Origin: Brugia malayi
Lineage: Eukaryota > Nematoda > Chromadorea > Rhabditida > Onchocercidae
Assembly (NCBI RefSeq): GCF_000002995.4
Contig: NW_025062479.1
Coordinates: 2,687,721 to 2,751,720, forward strand
Length of the DNA: 64,000 nt
Direction: 5' to 3'
The position numbers and the translations under genes are program-made. Positions 1-10,299 of this stretch are shown piece by piece. The notes beneath the pieces were generated by a model. It was not told the origin of the DNA, did no database searches, and worked only from the letters and a program-made list of their open reading frames with translations. Each line of letters opens with the position of its first letter. Position 1 is the first letter of the stretch.

Positions 1-631
1 AGAGTAAAATTTTAAAAGTAGACATTTATAAAAATGCATACCATCACATGCAAGTATCTTCTACATATGGGTATATGTTTAATAAGAATATAATTCCAGT
101 CATTAATATAACTAATCATTTTTCCCTACCACTTCCTCAATCTATTGTTTTATCATCTATCACATTCGCTATTGCTCATATAAACTTATGAAAATCTATA
201 TATAATATTTTCCTCCCTTTTGCTATTTCCCTCATTGTAACTGTATTTCATACTTTGTCTTAATTTCTATTTCAAAAATTTTATAAATTTGCAAGCTCAT
301 TATGATTTATTTTCATTTGATGCTTTGTTAACGATAACTTTGAAGGAGTGTCCGATGTTATTTCTATGACCTATCTAGCTAATGTAGATACACTGAACAT
401 CATCTTCAGTCATTCTGTTTGATTGCCGTAGTGATCATTTATGTAACGCAAACTCTTTCAATCTTCCACTGTTGGTAACATATTTCAAAACAAAACTTTT
501 TTACAGCTGGCATTACCGATATCTTGTGCTAGATCGGTATTTGCTGTATTTCTTATGTGCTGATTTGTCGGAGTTTATTCCATGTCAATGATTCAGTTGA
601 TTCAGTAAATACAGTGCTGTTTTCGTATGAG
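1..631. other. Upstream region of the first gene
   Basis: No gene is visible in the first 500 bases, which are AT-rich without long open frames. A pyrimidine-rich acceptor (TTTTTTACAG, ending at 506) sits about 125 bases before the first start codon and could be a spliced-leader acceptor or the end of an upstream non-coding intron. Nothing else is supported. Confidence 0.4.
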
Positions 632-3081
632 ATGAAGAAGATTTGGAAGTCAGTTTTACGCACGATGAAAAACCGGAATTATCAGCAAAAAGCAATTAAA
701 TATGCTGAAGATATGGAGAAAACTGAGGTTTATTTTCATCACTTAATAATGTTCTTAAATTGTTTGAACAAATGTTTATAATTTTATATATGAGAATGGA
801 AGAAGTAATTGATTTACTTGTTTATGTGTCTCCATCATTTGTGGATCATATTGTTCAATTTATTTTGGAAGTATCATTAACTTTAAAGTATCTGATTTTT
901 ACGTTTTTTACTAATTATTTATATTTTTTCTGTTGATGTTGGAACTTCTTTTTATCTATAGTCATATTTCATGTTGCACATTAAATTTTATATGTGGCAA
1001 TCGATATGTAATTTTTTGTTCGCAAATTGATCCTGCCTTTGGTAGTTCCTTAGGCACTGTTAGACTGTTGCACATTAAATGCGTCTTTACTTTTAAAAAA
1101 CAGCAACAATTTTTACTAAAACTTTGGTGAGGTTTTTGAGAATAGAAGTATTGTGTGGATGAAATATTAGAAATCTCGTTTATTTGATTTAGCATATTAA
1201 GTTGATTCAAATTTTTAGGCCGTTCATCGAGCGCCTCGGCATCCGACGGAGCAGAAATATTTCCAAAAAGTCCAAGCCGACGAAAAAATTACACAGGTAT
1301 AAACTTGTACCACAAATTAAAGCATTTTTTAGAAAAATATCTAAAAATGAAGATTAGAAAAAATTATTAAAAAGCTTTTTTGGCATGTTTTTACTTGATT
1401 TCCTTATATCCCAGTATTTACTATGTTCTTTTTTTTTTTTTTTTTGAGTTTTTATTTTAGGAAATAAAAAGAAGGAACAATATTTTAATAGACAATATGA
1501 ACAAAATTACAGTAACTTCTTCGGAACCAGAAAGTCGTTGGACAACAACAAAGTACTTTTTTTTTTTCCAGTGAAAATATGGGAGATATTGTTAGTAAAC
1601 ATTTGTACGGTTTTATGTTTTCTGCTACTTTTTACATTCTCATATATTTTTTTTGTAGAGAATTACAGTCAAAAGACACGGAGTGGGTTCATAGGAATGA
1701 CCAAATATGGGAATTTGGATTTTATGAGCCTCCACCAGAAAAAGTACCCAAGGGAAAATTGATGTTTCGAGAAGCTATTGAGGTAAGTTAATCATTGGGT
1801 TTTTCTAATCGAATAGAGGATGTATAGCGATATGAGTTGTCTCTTTATTTTGATTGCAGTGGCACAGTACTTACTGTTTTGGTAAGAAGTGCTTAAATCA
1901 CATGAAGGTTTAAGAAGATAATTTTACTCTTACATTCACGTTTAATTTGGTTTTACCTTCCAATTTTCTATATGTATTTTTGTATTTTAAAGATTTATTC
2001 GTACTGTTTGCAGATCCTGCGAACACAATGTGACAGAGATTTCGTATTAAAATTGAATGAAGAACGCAGAGATATTTTACTGCCTCAGATCCTAGAAAGT
2101 TTAGAAAAACATCCCGTAAGATATTTTTTCTTTTTATAGCTGTTCTGTATACTCATCAATTGATATTTGGTTTTAAATGATGATTTATGTAAATTCTAGG
2201 GCATGCAGAGGATTGGTAATGAATCTTTTAACACAATTTGGCAGTATTTTAGACCATTCGAGCGGAAGGAACAACAATATGTATCATTTTTTTTTTTTTT
2301 CAGTTTTACTCTTTCACTTACAGTAGTATTTTTATTCATTAGATTATTAAATTGTTATTGTAATGGTCAGCTAAACTTCAAATAATTGAATTATTAAGTT
2401 TTCTGTAAATTGTTTTATTACGATTCATATTACAATTCATATTATGAGTTAAACTGTCTGTGAAATAATTCTATGAAATAATGAATTTGCATCTTCATTC
2501 GTTTCTAATCCAGTTTCGAATCAGAACCAATTTGGAAAAAATTTTGTTCATACATGTAAAAATTTTTGGTATCCCTAGTTTGCTACTTTTAGGTTGTAAA
2601 AAGGAAAGATATAGATGAGCTTCGCGATATAATGTTGGGTTTCGACAAAGAACGCAGAGTGCCATCGTTGGAAAGTTTGAAAAGAAAACAGGAGCAGGAG
2701 CTTGAGGATGAATTTCATTTTCGTTTGGAAGAAGGTTTATTGGTGAGTTGCATTTCATTTTTCAGTAAATCCTTTTCTTTTCTTTTGTGTGTTATCTTGT
2801 TTTCTTTAACTGCACATTTCAGTGAGATATTCGTTCTTTATAGGATGAAGGTGAAAAAGAAAGGATGGAAAGATTAGAAAAAATGAAGGAATTAAAGGCA
2901 AAAGACGATGTGCGACTTTCACAAGAACTAAAAAAGGTAAGTCCTGCATTACTTTCCTGCCAAATTGTAATCAAATTGTTTTACATAATTCATTCAGCTT
3001 GGTCTTGTGAATGAAAATAAAGAGCCGGATAAGGCAGTTAAGGACGATACAGAAATACGACGTTTGGAACAAGCGAAATGA
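632..3081 (+). CDS. NDUFAF4: NDUFAF4-like mitochondrial complex I assembly factor, C-terminally extended
   Basis: Model of eight exons: 632-727, 1219-1296, 1461-1552, 1659-1782, 2014-2115, 2200-2280, 2593-2742, 2844-2936 and 2998-3081 (the third and fourth share a split codon), giving 299 residues. The first two thirds follow the NDUFAF4 (HRPAP20) plan: a conserved APRHPT block at residues 37-42, a PKGK motif followed by an amphipathic helix near 119-130, and a WQYFRPFER segment matching the family's LLKYFVTFE block. NDUFAF4 works with NDUFAF3 in building the Q module of respiratory complex I inside mitochondria. The family is normally about 175 residues. Here a highly charged, coiled-coil-like tail of roughly 105 residues follows residue 191. 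The start at 632 is the first ATG giving an unbroken frame to the conserved block. The identification rests on motif memory, not a search. Confidence 0.72.
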
Positions 3082-3178
3082 TTAGTAGTCAGGTATTGTA
3101 TAAGTAATGAATAGGCATCCTGTATTAAATTTTTGTACTTAATATTGACTGATTCTCGAATAAGCTGTTTCTTTGCTG

Positions 3179-3184
3179 AATAAA
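3179..3184 (+). terminator. Polyadenylation signal of the NDUFAF4-like gene
   Basis: AATAAA lies 98 bases after the stop codon at 3081, the usual distance for a nematode 3' UTR. It separates this gene from the downstream TRMU gene. Confidence 0.5.
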
Positions 3185-3584
3185 AAATTGGATGTAAAAT
3201 TTGTTCTTTGTTTCAAAATGCAATCACCGTAGTCAGACTCACAGCAATGCTACGTTGTATTTCTTTGGATGTCATAGTATGTCTGTAAATGAGTACGGAA
3301 ATATAGTAATGATAACATTGTTGGAAAGGATAACGTTACATAATTAGAGGAAGTTATTTGTAATTCTTCATAACTGAAAGGGTCATTTATTTGCAGTACT
3401 ATTCTGTCACTTATTCCATATTATGGTATCTATATGTCATTATCTTGCAAGAAGTGTCATAAAGCTAATCATCAGAACTGTTTTGCTTCATTTTTTCATC
3501 TGGTTATTGATAAGTGATCATTGATCCTTCTAGTTTTGCTTGTTTTTACTCTGTGTATTCCGTGTCCCTATCATTACCTTTCAA

Positions 3585-3594
3585 TTTCTTCAGA
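3585..3594 (+). promoter_or_regulatory. Candidate spliced-leader acceptor before TRMU
   Basis: The stretch ending TTTCTTCAG at 3593 resembles the nematode trans-splice consensus and lies 43 bases before the TRMU start codon. A three-codon upstream reading frame (ATG AAA GTT TAA) lies between the acceptor and the main start. Together with the preceding gene's poly(A) signal about 410 bases upstream, it fits a downstream gene of an operon, but an independent promoter is equally possible. Confidence 0.45.
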
Positions 3595-3636
3595 CTAGTT
3601 TCTTCAAATGAAAGTTTAACGATAAATTTGATAACA

Positions 3637-5822
3637 ATGAAACAAATCCGAAAAGTGGTATGTGCAATTTCTGGTGGTGTTGACAGTGCGGTTTCTGCAT
3701 ATTTGTTGAAAAAGCGAGGATTTGATGTAATTGGTGTGCATATGGTATGGTATACTCTATGCTTAACTATCACAGATGAAAGATTTTCTAATACGCTTGT
3801 AAAGTATACTCAGTTTAGAACGAATGACTGCATGTTAAGTGTTAAGCATTTAAGGTAAATTGGGATCGCGCTGAAGAGGATTCAAACAACTGCCCACAAT
3901 CTGTGGACGAAAAAGATGCGGAAAAAGTGTGCAATCATTTACAAATACCTTTTTATGTGACCAATTTTGTAGACAAATATTGGAACGAAATTTTTATGTG
4001 AGTTTAACATAGCTAAAACATAAGATGTTCTAGGTTTTATTAAAATAAGATGAATTTAATTAGATTTATGACCTGTTTCAGTGGCTTTTCAATATTCTGG
4101 AGAGAAGATTATTTCATTTAGGTATTTGCTAGATAATTACCGAAAAGGAAGGACAGTCGTATCTGATGTGCTTTGCAATAAAACGATAAAGTTCGATCGG
4201 TTTCATAAATATGCATTTGATGAACTTCAAGCTGATGCTGTTGCAACGGGCCATTTTGCAAGGACAAGTTTTGGTGATTTTCTGGAGAATCGTTTAGAAA
4301 CCGGATGTAAGTGAACAAATTAGGTAAATGTTTTCTGTATTTGAGACACTAGTAGTTTGAGTTAATGCTTAAATATATAGACGATCCTCATTTCCACAAT
4401 TATGAATAAAGTTGAAAATGCTAGACTTTGGTTTAGATGAAACGTTTCTATATCCGTAATTTTTTCGTTATGCGTCATTTTACTTCAAGTGATTGTTTAG
4501 TGATTCGATTGCTTGCTGCTGTGGATCCGATCAAAGACCAAACATTTTTCCTGTCAACTTTAACTCAATCGCAGTTGAGAAGATCAATGTTTCCAGTAGG
4601 TTCATTGACAAAACAACAAGTACGCCAAATTGCGATTGATGCTGGGATGGATGAAATTGCTGAAAAGCGGGAGGTGGGTTTTCTTTTATCTCTATTTTTT
4701 CTTGCAACAAATCAACGAGGTGGAAGTACCTGGTTTTAACTTTACTCCTGCAAATGAAAATTTTTCAGAGCATGGGACTTTGCTTCATTGGAAAAAGAAA
4801 ACGTTTCGATGCTTTTATTAGTCAGGTAAGATGAAGTGATGAAGTTCAGAGTACATTAGGCATGTTTTTTGTGAATGACAATTCAACAAAAAAAAAAAAA
4901 AAGGAAAAAAAAAACCACTTTTATAAGTGGTTTTTTTTTTCGTATATATCAATAAATATAGCAGTTTTACAGTACATTGAACCTGTAATTGGACCAGCGA
5001 AGGACATCGATACCGGTAAAGTTATTTTTGAGCACAAAGGTATACATCACTATACAATTGGTAAACGCATTACAATGGTACCTGACCATTGTCAGAGTGC
5101 TGTTGGTTTGTTTGCTGCTGGTCTTGATGATAAAACTCAAACTCTCTGGGTGGTTCGTCTTTTTTCTAGTTTATTTCAATTTTTGTAGAATATCTAAAAG
5201 GACAGTTTCGTAGTTTTAATGCAAAAGTTTGTTGCTCGAAAATTTATCTGATGGTGAGCTTTAGTTGACATTTTTTACGAAGTTTCGATTTGTCGACTTA
5301 TCCTTCCTTGTTTCTGTAAGCAGGATTTTGTTGCTTTTTAAAATTCCAAGTATATAGTGTCAAGGATCTCATCATCCAGCTTTGTTTGCTCGTGAATTTG
5401 TTGTTGAAGAACCCGTTTGGATATCTGAATGTCCTTTTGGTGACGCAGGTTTGTTCCTAACTTTTTTTTCCCCGTAATTTTAAGTGTCTTATTGATTGTT
5501 TTGATAGATAAGCTGAAATTTGTTTTTTGAGGCGTTATAAAAATGGAATTTCGTTGCCAAAGGACACATCCGGCACTTCTTTGTGAACTTACTCGACTGG
5601 AAAAAGGACTTTTAAAAGTTAAACCATATAATCCAATTCGAGCAGCTGCCCCTGGCCAGGTGTCATTTTTAATTTCATAATGAAAAATATATAATTTATA
5701 GTGTTGTTTGTTGCTAAGCAAAATGTTAATTTCAGATTTGTGTTTTTTATAACGATAGCGAATGTCTTGGTGGCGGCGAAATACAATATGTTGTAACAAC
5801 ACTAGCTGGTGTAAAAAACTAG
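3637..5822 (+). CDS. TRMU: Mitochondrial tRNA-specific 2-thiouridylase (MnmA/TRMU/MTU1)
   Basis: Nine exons: 3637-3744, 3855-3997, 4122-4306, 4501-4673, 4769-4825, 4973-5152, 5358-5448, 5532-5659 and 5736-5822, coding 383 residues (human TRMU 421). The enzyme activates the wobble uridine of mitochondrial Lys, Glu and Gln tRNAs with ATP and replaces O2 by sulfur. Visible family marks are the PP-loop SGGVDS at residues 12-17, the first catalytic cysteine in DVLCN (C102), [15 protein letters not shown], and the second catalytic cysteine in GLCFIGKR (C208), followed by an HKG...YTIGKR barrel region and a C-terminal GGGEI stretch. The usual NPD before the first cysteine reads VSD here. The frame stays open upstream to 3514, but those codons lie before the likely trans-splice site, so the ATG at 3637 was chosen. 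Confidence 0.93.
4905..4940. repeat. Perfect 16-bp hairpin in TRMU intron 5
   Basis: Two perfectly complementary 16-base arms (4905-4920 and 4925-4940: an A-run plus CCACTT, and AAGTGG plus a T-run) flank a four-base loop. It ends 32 bases before the acceptor of the next TRMU exon, so it could enclose or sequester the branch region. Confidence 0.8.
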
Positions 5823-6377
5823 TAGATTTGATTATTGTCTCAAATTATGGTACTCTTTATAAAATAATATATAAAAAGTGATTTAGTTTTTAATTTGTTT
5901 CCATGCAACTTACATTTCTAGTGTTTTATGAGTATACATCAATTTGTATACATCAATGAGTCGATTACATAGCTATCTCTGAAGAAAAACTTACTCACCC
6001 AAAAAAAAAGACTTGTGTTTTTTGCAGTCAAGATTTAGAAAACGATGAGTTGAATATGGACCGAGAAAATTCAAAGATTGCAGAAAAAACTACGCTTCTT
6101 TAAAATATTATATATATCAGAGATAGCTATGTAATCGACTCACACAAAAAATCAGTAGTAACCTCATTTAGTCCTTTTTCAAGAATGGCTTGGATTTCCC
6201 AAAATTATAGTGTCCGGGAAATTTGTGAGCTATCATATTTTTAGTCAACAATGAAATGCATGAAAAATGTTTATCAAATTCTTTTGTTTAACGAGAAGGT
6301 GGTATGAGTAATATTGAAAATAAAAAAATTAGGTGGTTAAAGTAGGCATTGATTAATTAATTAGTTAATGGCTTTTG
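5823..6377. other. Convergent intergenic region between TRMU and the secreted-protein gene
   Basis: This holds the 3' ends of two converging genes. I see no gene in it. Its main structure is the long inverted repeat listed separately, preceded by a direct repeat of a GTATACATCAAT unit at about 5931-5957. Confidence 0.5.
5958..6141. repeat. Inverted repeat with perfect 25-bp arms
   Basis: The arms at 5958-5982 and 6117-6141 are perfect reverse complements (starting GAGTCGATTACATAG and ending CTATGTAATCGACTC). They are separated by 134 bases that contain no open frame. Such a unit may be a short foldback transposon (MITE) or a hairpin in the 3' UTRs of the converging genes. No obvious target-site duplication flanks it. 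Confidence 0.85.
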
Positions 6378-7829
6378 TCACATTGGTTGTGGTGGTGAGT
6401 TAGGTGCAGAAGGAGACCAATTAGTGAAGAAACGTCGTGGTCCACAACACACACAAGAAACTGGAGGCAGTGGTGGTAATGTTTGTGGTGGTATCGATCC
6501 CTGTCGTTTCTAAAGCATTCTCTCTTGGTGATAAAGTTTTAGCAGAATTTCCCGGATTACAGTATAATTCCACCTAATTTTTTTCAACAGTATTAAAGAA
6601 TGTCTCAACTTTTTTTTTTCTCATGGGGATTTTTATCCTTTTTTTCCATAAATTAATGATATGTTTGAATTAATAATATAGAGGTAAAACTAACCATTCG
6701 TTGAAATGTTGGTAATGCAATATCTGGGAATTGACCAGCAAGGAGTCTTGTCGAATTAATTAAAAATCCATGAACATCTTCCTGAAGTGTTCGATTACCT
6801 ACTTTTCAGTTACATAACCATTAATTCCACCTAATTTTTTTCAACTCTTTTAACAGTATTAAAGAATGCATAAAAGCTTGCCACGCTTATGGTATAATGC
6901 TTGCATGCCATTTTGCAGCAAGCTGTGCATGCTTGCGCAGATGTAGTTGCTATACTGGAACATGGCATCCTTACTGCATTTGAGGATAAATCACCACCGT
7001 AATACGCAGATAGCAACTGTGCATTAATATCCATTCCTCCTGGCGCAGTTGATCCATCGTTTTCCAAAACAACTAATATTGATGCATCCAATGTACAGAC
7101 ATTCCCTAAATTCTTTTCATAATTAAAAAAAAAAAAGTTGCTTAGAAGGCTTTAATTTTTTCTTCAAATTGCATTGTTACAATTATAAGCAATGAACTAA
7201 ACTCATAATCAATTCAAATTTTTCAAAAGTTGAAAATTTACACTTACTGTCGTCAAAAAGAGTCCACAAAAATGGTGGTGGAGTTGGTTGCATTGATGAT
7301 GGTACCCAACCTGTCATTGGCATTCCACCTTGTGGTAGTGCCCATCCCTGTGATGTAATTCCACCTTGTGGTTGCATCCAATTTTGTTGTGGTACCCAGC
7401 CTTGTTGTGCTTGCCATTGTGGTAAACCATACGGCTGTCCCCAATAATAACGACCTTCACCAGTTTGATTTTTCAACGCTGCCTGTAAAATATGATAATG
7501 TTAAATGTTTTAAGAAAATTTCTACTCAAATTATTTTAAAAGATTCTAAATAAATTCCCTATATTTTTTGTTATTAATCTTTAAAAAAAAAAAAAAAAAA
7601 AAGAAAAGAAAAGGAAAGAAAGAACCGGCAAAATTGTTAGGATTTGTTTGAAATTTTTTGAAACTTCATAGAAAAAATTACAACAGATCTGTAAATCTAA
7701 TAAATGATAATACTACAAACTTTACTAACTAAATTTTTTAAAAATATTAATTTGTTAACTTACATTAGATCTTTCTACAATAGCAAATAAGAAGAGTACA
7801 GTAATTGTAGTGCTCCAAATCGAGTGCAT
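6378..7829 (-). CDS. Small secreted protein with CxxCCK and CxCC motifs, unnamed nematode family (copy A)
   Basis: Five exons on the minus strand: 7829-7764, 7482-7248, 7105-6882, 6781-6695 and 6509-6378, coding 247 residues. Residues 1-18 form a signal peptide. Then come a KNQTGEG segment with an N-glycosylation sequon, a W/Q/G/P-rich region with loose repeats around GW-V-P, a cysteine motif CTACCKMACKHYT, and a proline-rich C-terminus containing SCVCCGP. No catalytic domain is recognised. The protein is clearly homologous to the one encoded at 10300-11899 on the other strand. The third intron appears to use a GC donor (GCAAGC): this choice keeps the exon exactly collinear with the paralogue, whereas a GTGGCA donor three bases earlier would lose one residue. 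The function is unknown; an extracellular, disulfide-bonded role is inferred. Confidence 0.82.
6566..6868. repeat. Duplicated segment shared by two introns of copy A
   Basis: The block AATTCCACCTAATTTTTTTC followed by a CAGTATTAAAGAATG-type end occurs at 6566-6602 (intron 4) and again at 6823-6868 (intron 3, with a nine-base insertion). The two copies flank the fourth exon (6695-6781), pointing to a local duplication. Confidence 0.8.
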
Positions 7830-7884
7830 TTGTTTGAGATGTATTGTTGAAATTGCAAAAAAAAAGTGATTGTAAAAAGCACAG

Positions 7885-7925
7885 CTAATTTTTATATACG
7901 AAAATAATAATATTTAGGGCGGAGC
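7885..7925 (-). promoter_or_regulatory. Putative promoter of copy A (GC box and TATA box)
   Basis: Reading the minus strand, CCGCCC (7922-7917) is followed by TATATAAA (7898-7891), about 62 bases before the start codon at 7829. Both elements stand out in very AT-rich sequence. A matching CCGCCC lies at a similar distance in front of the divergent paralogue. Confidence 0.45.
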
Positions 7926-10189
7926 CTTTTAAATTTTTTCCAAAAATATTTTTTTTCTTCAGTTCAATAAGTTTTGACTTTCTTACTTATTATATTACAT
8001 ATATATATTGTTAAATCGAAATTTAACTTAACGTTCTCAATTTCATAACATCAGATTTATTATACCTAACCTTAAACAAGTAGTATGGTATAGTAAAAAA
8101 AGCATAATTTTGATGAATGGATAGTATCTTATCAATAAACATCACTTTTCTGATTTCCGATTTCACTATATATCATTAAATCATTATAAATGATACATAA
8201 CAACAACATTCAATCAAATTATTTAATATTTAGTACATAATTTGTTTATATGTGTGAGAAAAGGAAAAAAAATTGAAAAAACAATCATATGGAATGATAT
8301 AATAATTAATTTCAAAATTCAAAAAGGTTAGTTTTGAAACAAACATAAGCAAATATATTAGATGTGAATTTCCAGTCACGCAAATGTGGTAATATCAATA
8401 CAGTAATAATGGATGCAACCGTGCTAATTGTTATGATAATAAGCAAATGAATGATTATTACATTATTATGTTTTCGATTCAATAATGTTTATATCAGCAA
8501 TGATAAAGGTATTTTGATGTTGATTTTGTCAATGCAAGAGATAACCACGTATCAACTCTTTTATCAATCCATTTATTTCATTGATAACACAAGTATTACG
8601 AATAACTTATCTTGGATAAGTTATCATTTTATAAAGATTATTTGAAAATTTGCGAATTTTGAAGGCATTTATTTTCAAGTGTTGAGATAGAAAGTGAAAG
8701 GTTAATTAATTTTATTTACTTTATAGTATACTTTTGTCAAATTTTTAGTGCAATGTGAATAATATGCTGAACTTTTATTAGTTAAAACTTTCAAAAATTT
8801 TACGGAAATGGATGTTAATAAAGAAAAGTAGTATAAACACAGTAATTTATAATTCTTATTTCCCGTAATGACTCATCATGAGATATTTGAATATAATCTA
8901 TTATCATTTACAATCTCATTCTTTGATAACTTGTGAAAATCTTCGTCAATTTTTTTTCTCCTTTTTTTTTTTCATTTCCTTCTTTTTCGGTTTTTCCCAT
9001 TGAAATCATATCGGACGAGAAAATCACAGTTTCTAAACGCTACAATAAAATTATTTTGTTGGTTTTTTTTAAATATTTGCTTTTTTTTTTTCTCATTTTC
9101 TTATCTTCATATCTTCGGCTAACAACAATATTTCAACGATTGGGTTCAATTGATTTTAATAAATATTATTTGTAATATTTGTATTATTTTAATAGATAAA
9201 TTGAAAATATTATTGTTATTAATAAAAAATCACAAAATATTGATAAAAAATATTAATATTATTTTAATAGATATTATTTATAATATTATTATTTTAATAG
9301 AAAACATTTTGATATAGTTAACTGATGATCAATCAAATGAAAATTTAATATATTCTTATGCATTTCATAAAAAAAAAAATTATGTGAATTGTGAAAGTCT
9401 GCATGATTCTATGAGTTTGTTTCAAATGTAATCACAGAATGTATCAATTCCGAGTACTTCTATTTTCCCAAATAAAAAAGTGCAAAAATGAAAGAGAAAG
9501 AAAAAAAGAGATGAAAAAAAATTATTCCAAAAAAAAGTTTACAATTTATTTACATTTCATTTTTGCAGAAAAAAGTAGAAAAATTATAACTTAAAATTTT
9601 AAATTATTATTTTTTTTTGAATTTAAAATTATTTTTTTTGTTCAATTTTTTAACCAAACATTTTTGTATTGGTATGAGATAACATTTTATGAAATGTTAA
9701 CTTGTTTTTTTGATATATTCAAATCATTTATAAGAAAATATCAAAAAAAAAAAAAAAAAAACGACGGACTAAACACATTAAGAAAAAAAAAGATTAAACA
9801 TTAAAACATTATAATATTTCTTCTTAACATCTTATTCGTTCCGCATTATTCTTTATCAAATAGAAATTAATTTAAAATTGCTGAGTAAATTATATTTTCA
9901 GAAATTATATTAAAAGTAACTTTAATCTTCAAGAAAAGCAAAAATTGTGAATGTTAATGACATTTGAGAATGTTAAAAATTAGTAACCTGAAATTACAAA
10001 AAAATTATTTGTATTTTTTAAAGTATACTATAAATGCTGACGATTAGAAACAAAATTTTATTCATTCCGAATATTTTTATCAAAAATTGTTATGATTTTA
10101 CAAATTCTAAACTACACTATAAAGTTTTCAAAAAAAAAAAAAATTTTTTTTTTCTAATAATAGCATATAGAATATATAATAGATTATGC
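7926..10189. other. AT-rich spacer between the divergent paralogues
   Basis: About 2.3 kb of very AT-rich sequence with many homopolymer runs. Near 9182-9302 the phrase TATTATTTTAATAGA recurs three times. No exon with acceptable splice sites and coding character was found on either strand. Confidence 0.5.
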
Positions 10190-10190
10190 A

Positions 10191-10299
10191 ATAAACCCGC
10201 CCATTGATTTTAAAAGTAATAAATAGTTGAATTTTTCATCATTGTTTATTTCGTGTCTTAAAAAACGAAAAAAAAAAAACGTTTCAGAAAGTCAACAAA
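10191..10299 (+). promoter_or_regulatory. Putative promoter and trans-splice site of copy B
   Basis: CCCGCCC at 10196-10202 lies 98 bases before the start codon and matches the GC box of the divergent paralogue. An AATAAATAG stretch follows at the place of a TATA box, and GTTTCAG (10281-10287), 12 bases before the ATG, is a likely spliced-leader acceptor. Confidence 0.4.

Noticed and set aside
3514..3636. N-terminal extension of TRMU in an open frame starting at 3514
   Set aside because: The stretch lies across a good TTTCTTCAG acceptor and reads as non-conserved hydrophobic sequence; the family starts near the ATG at 3637.
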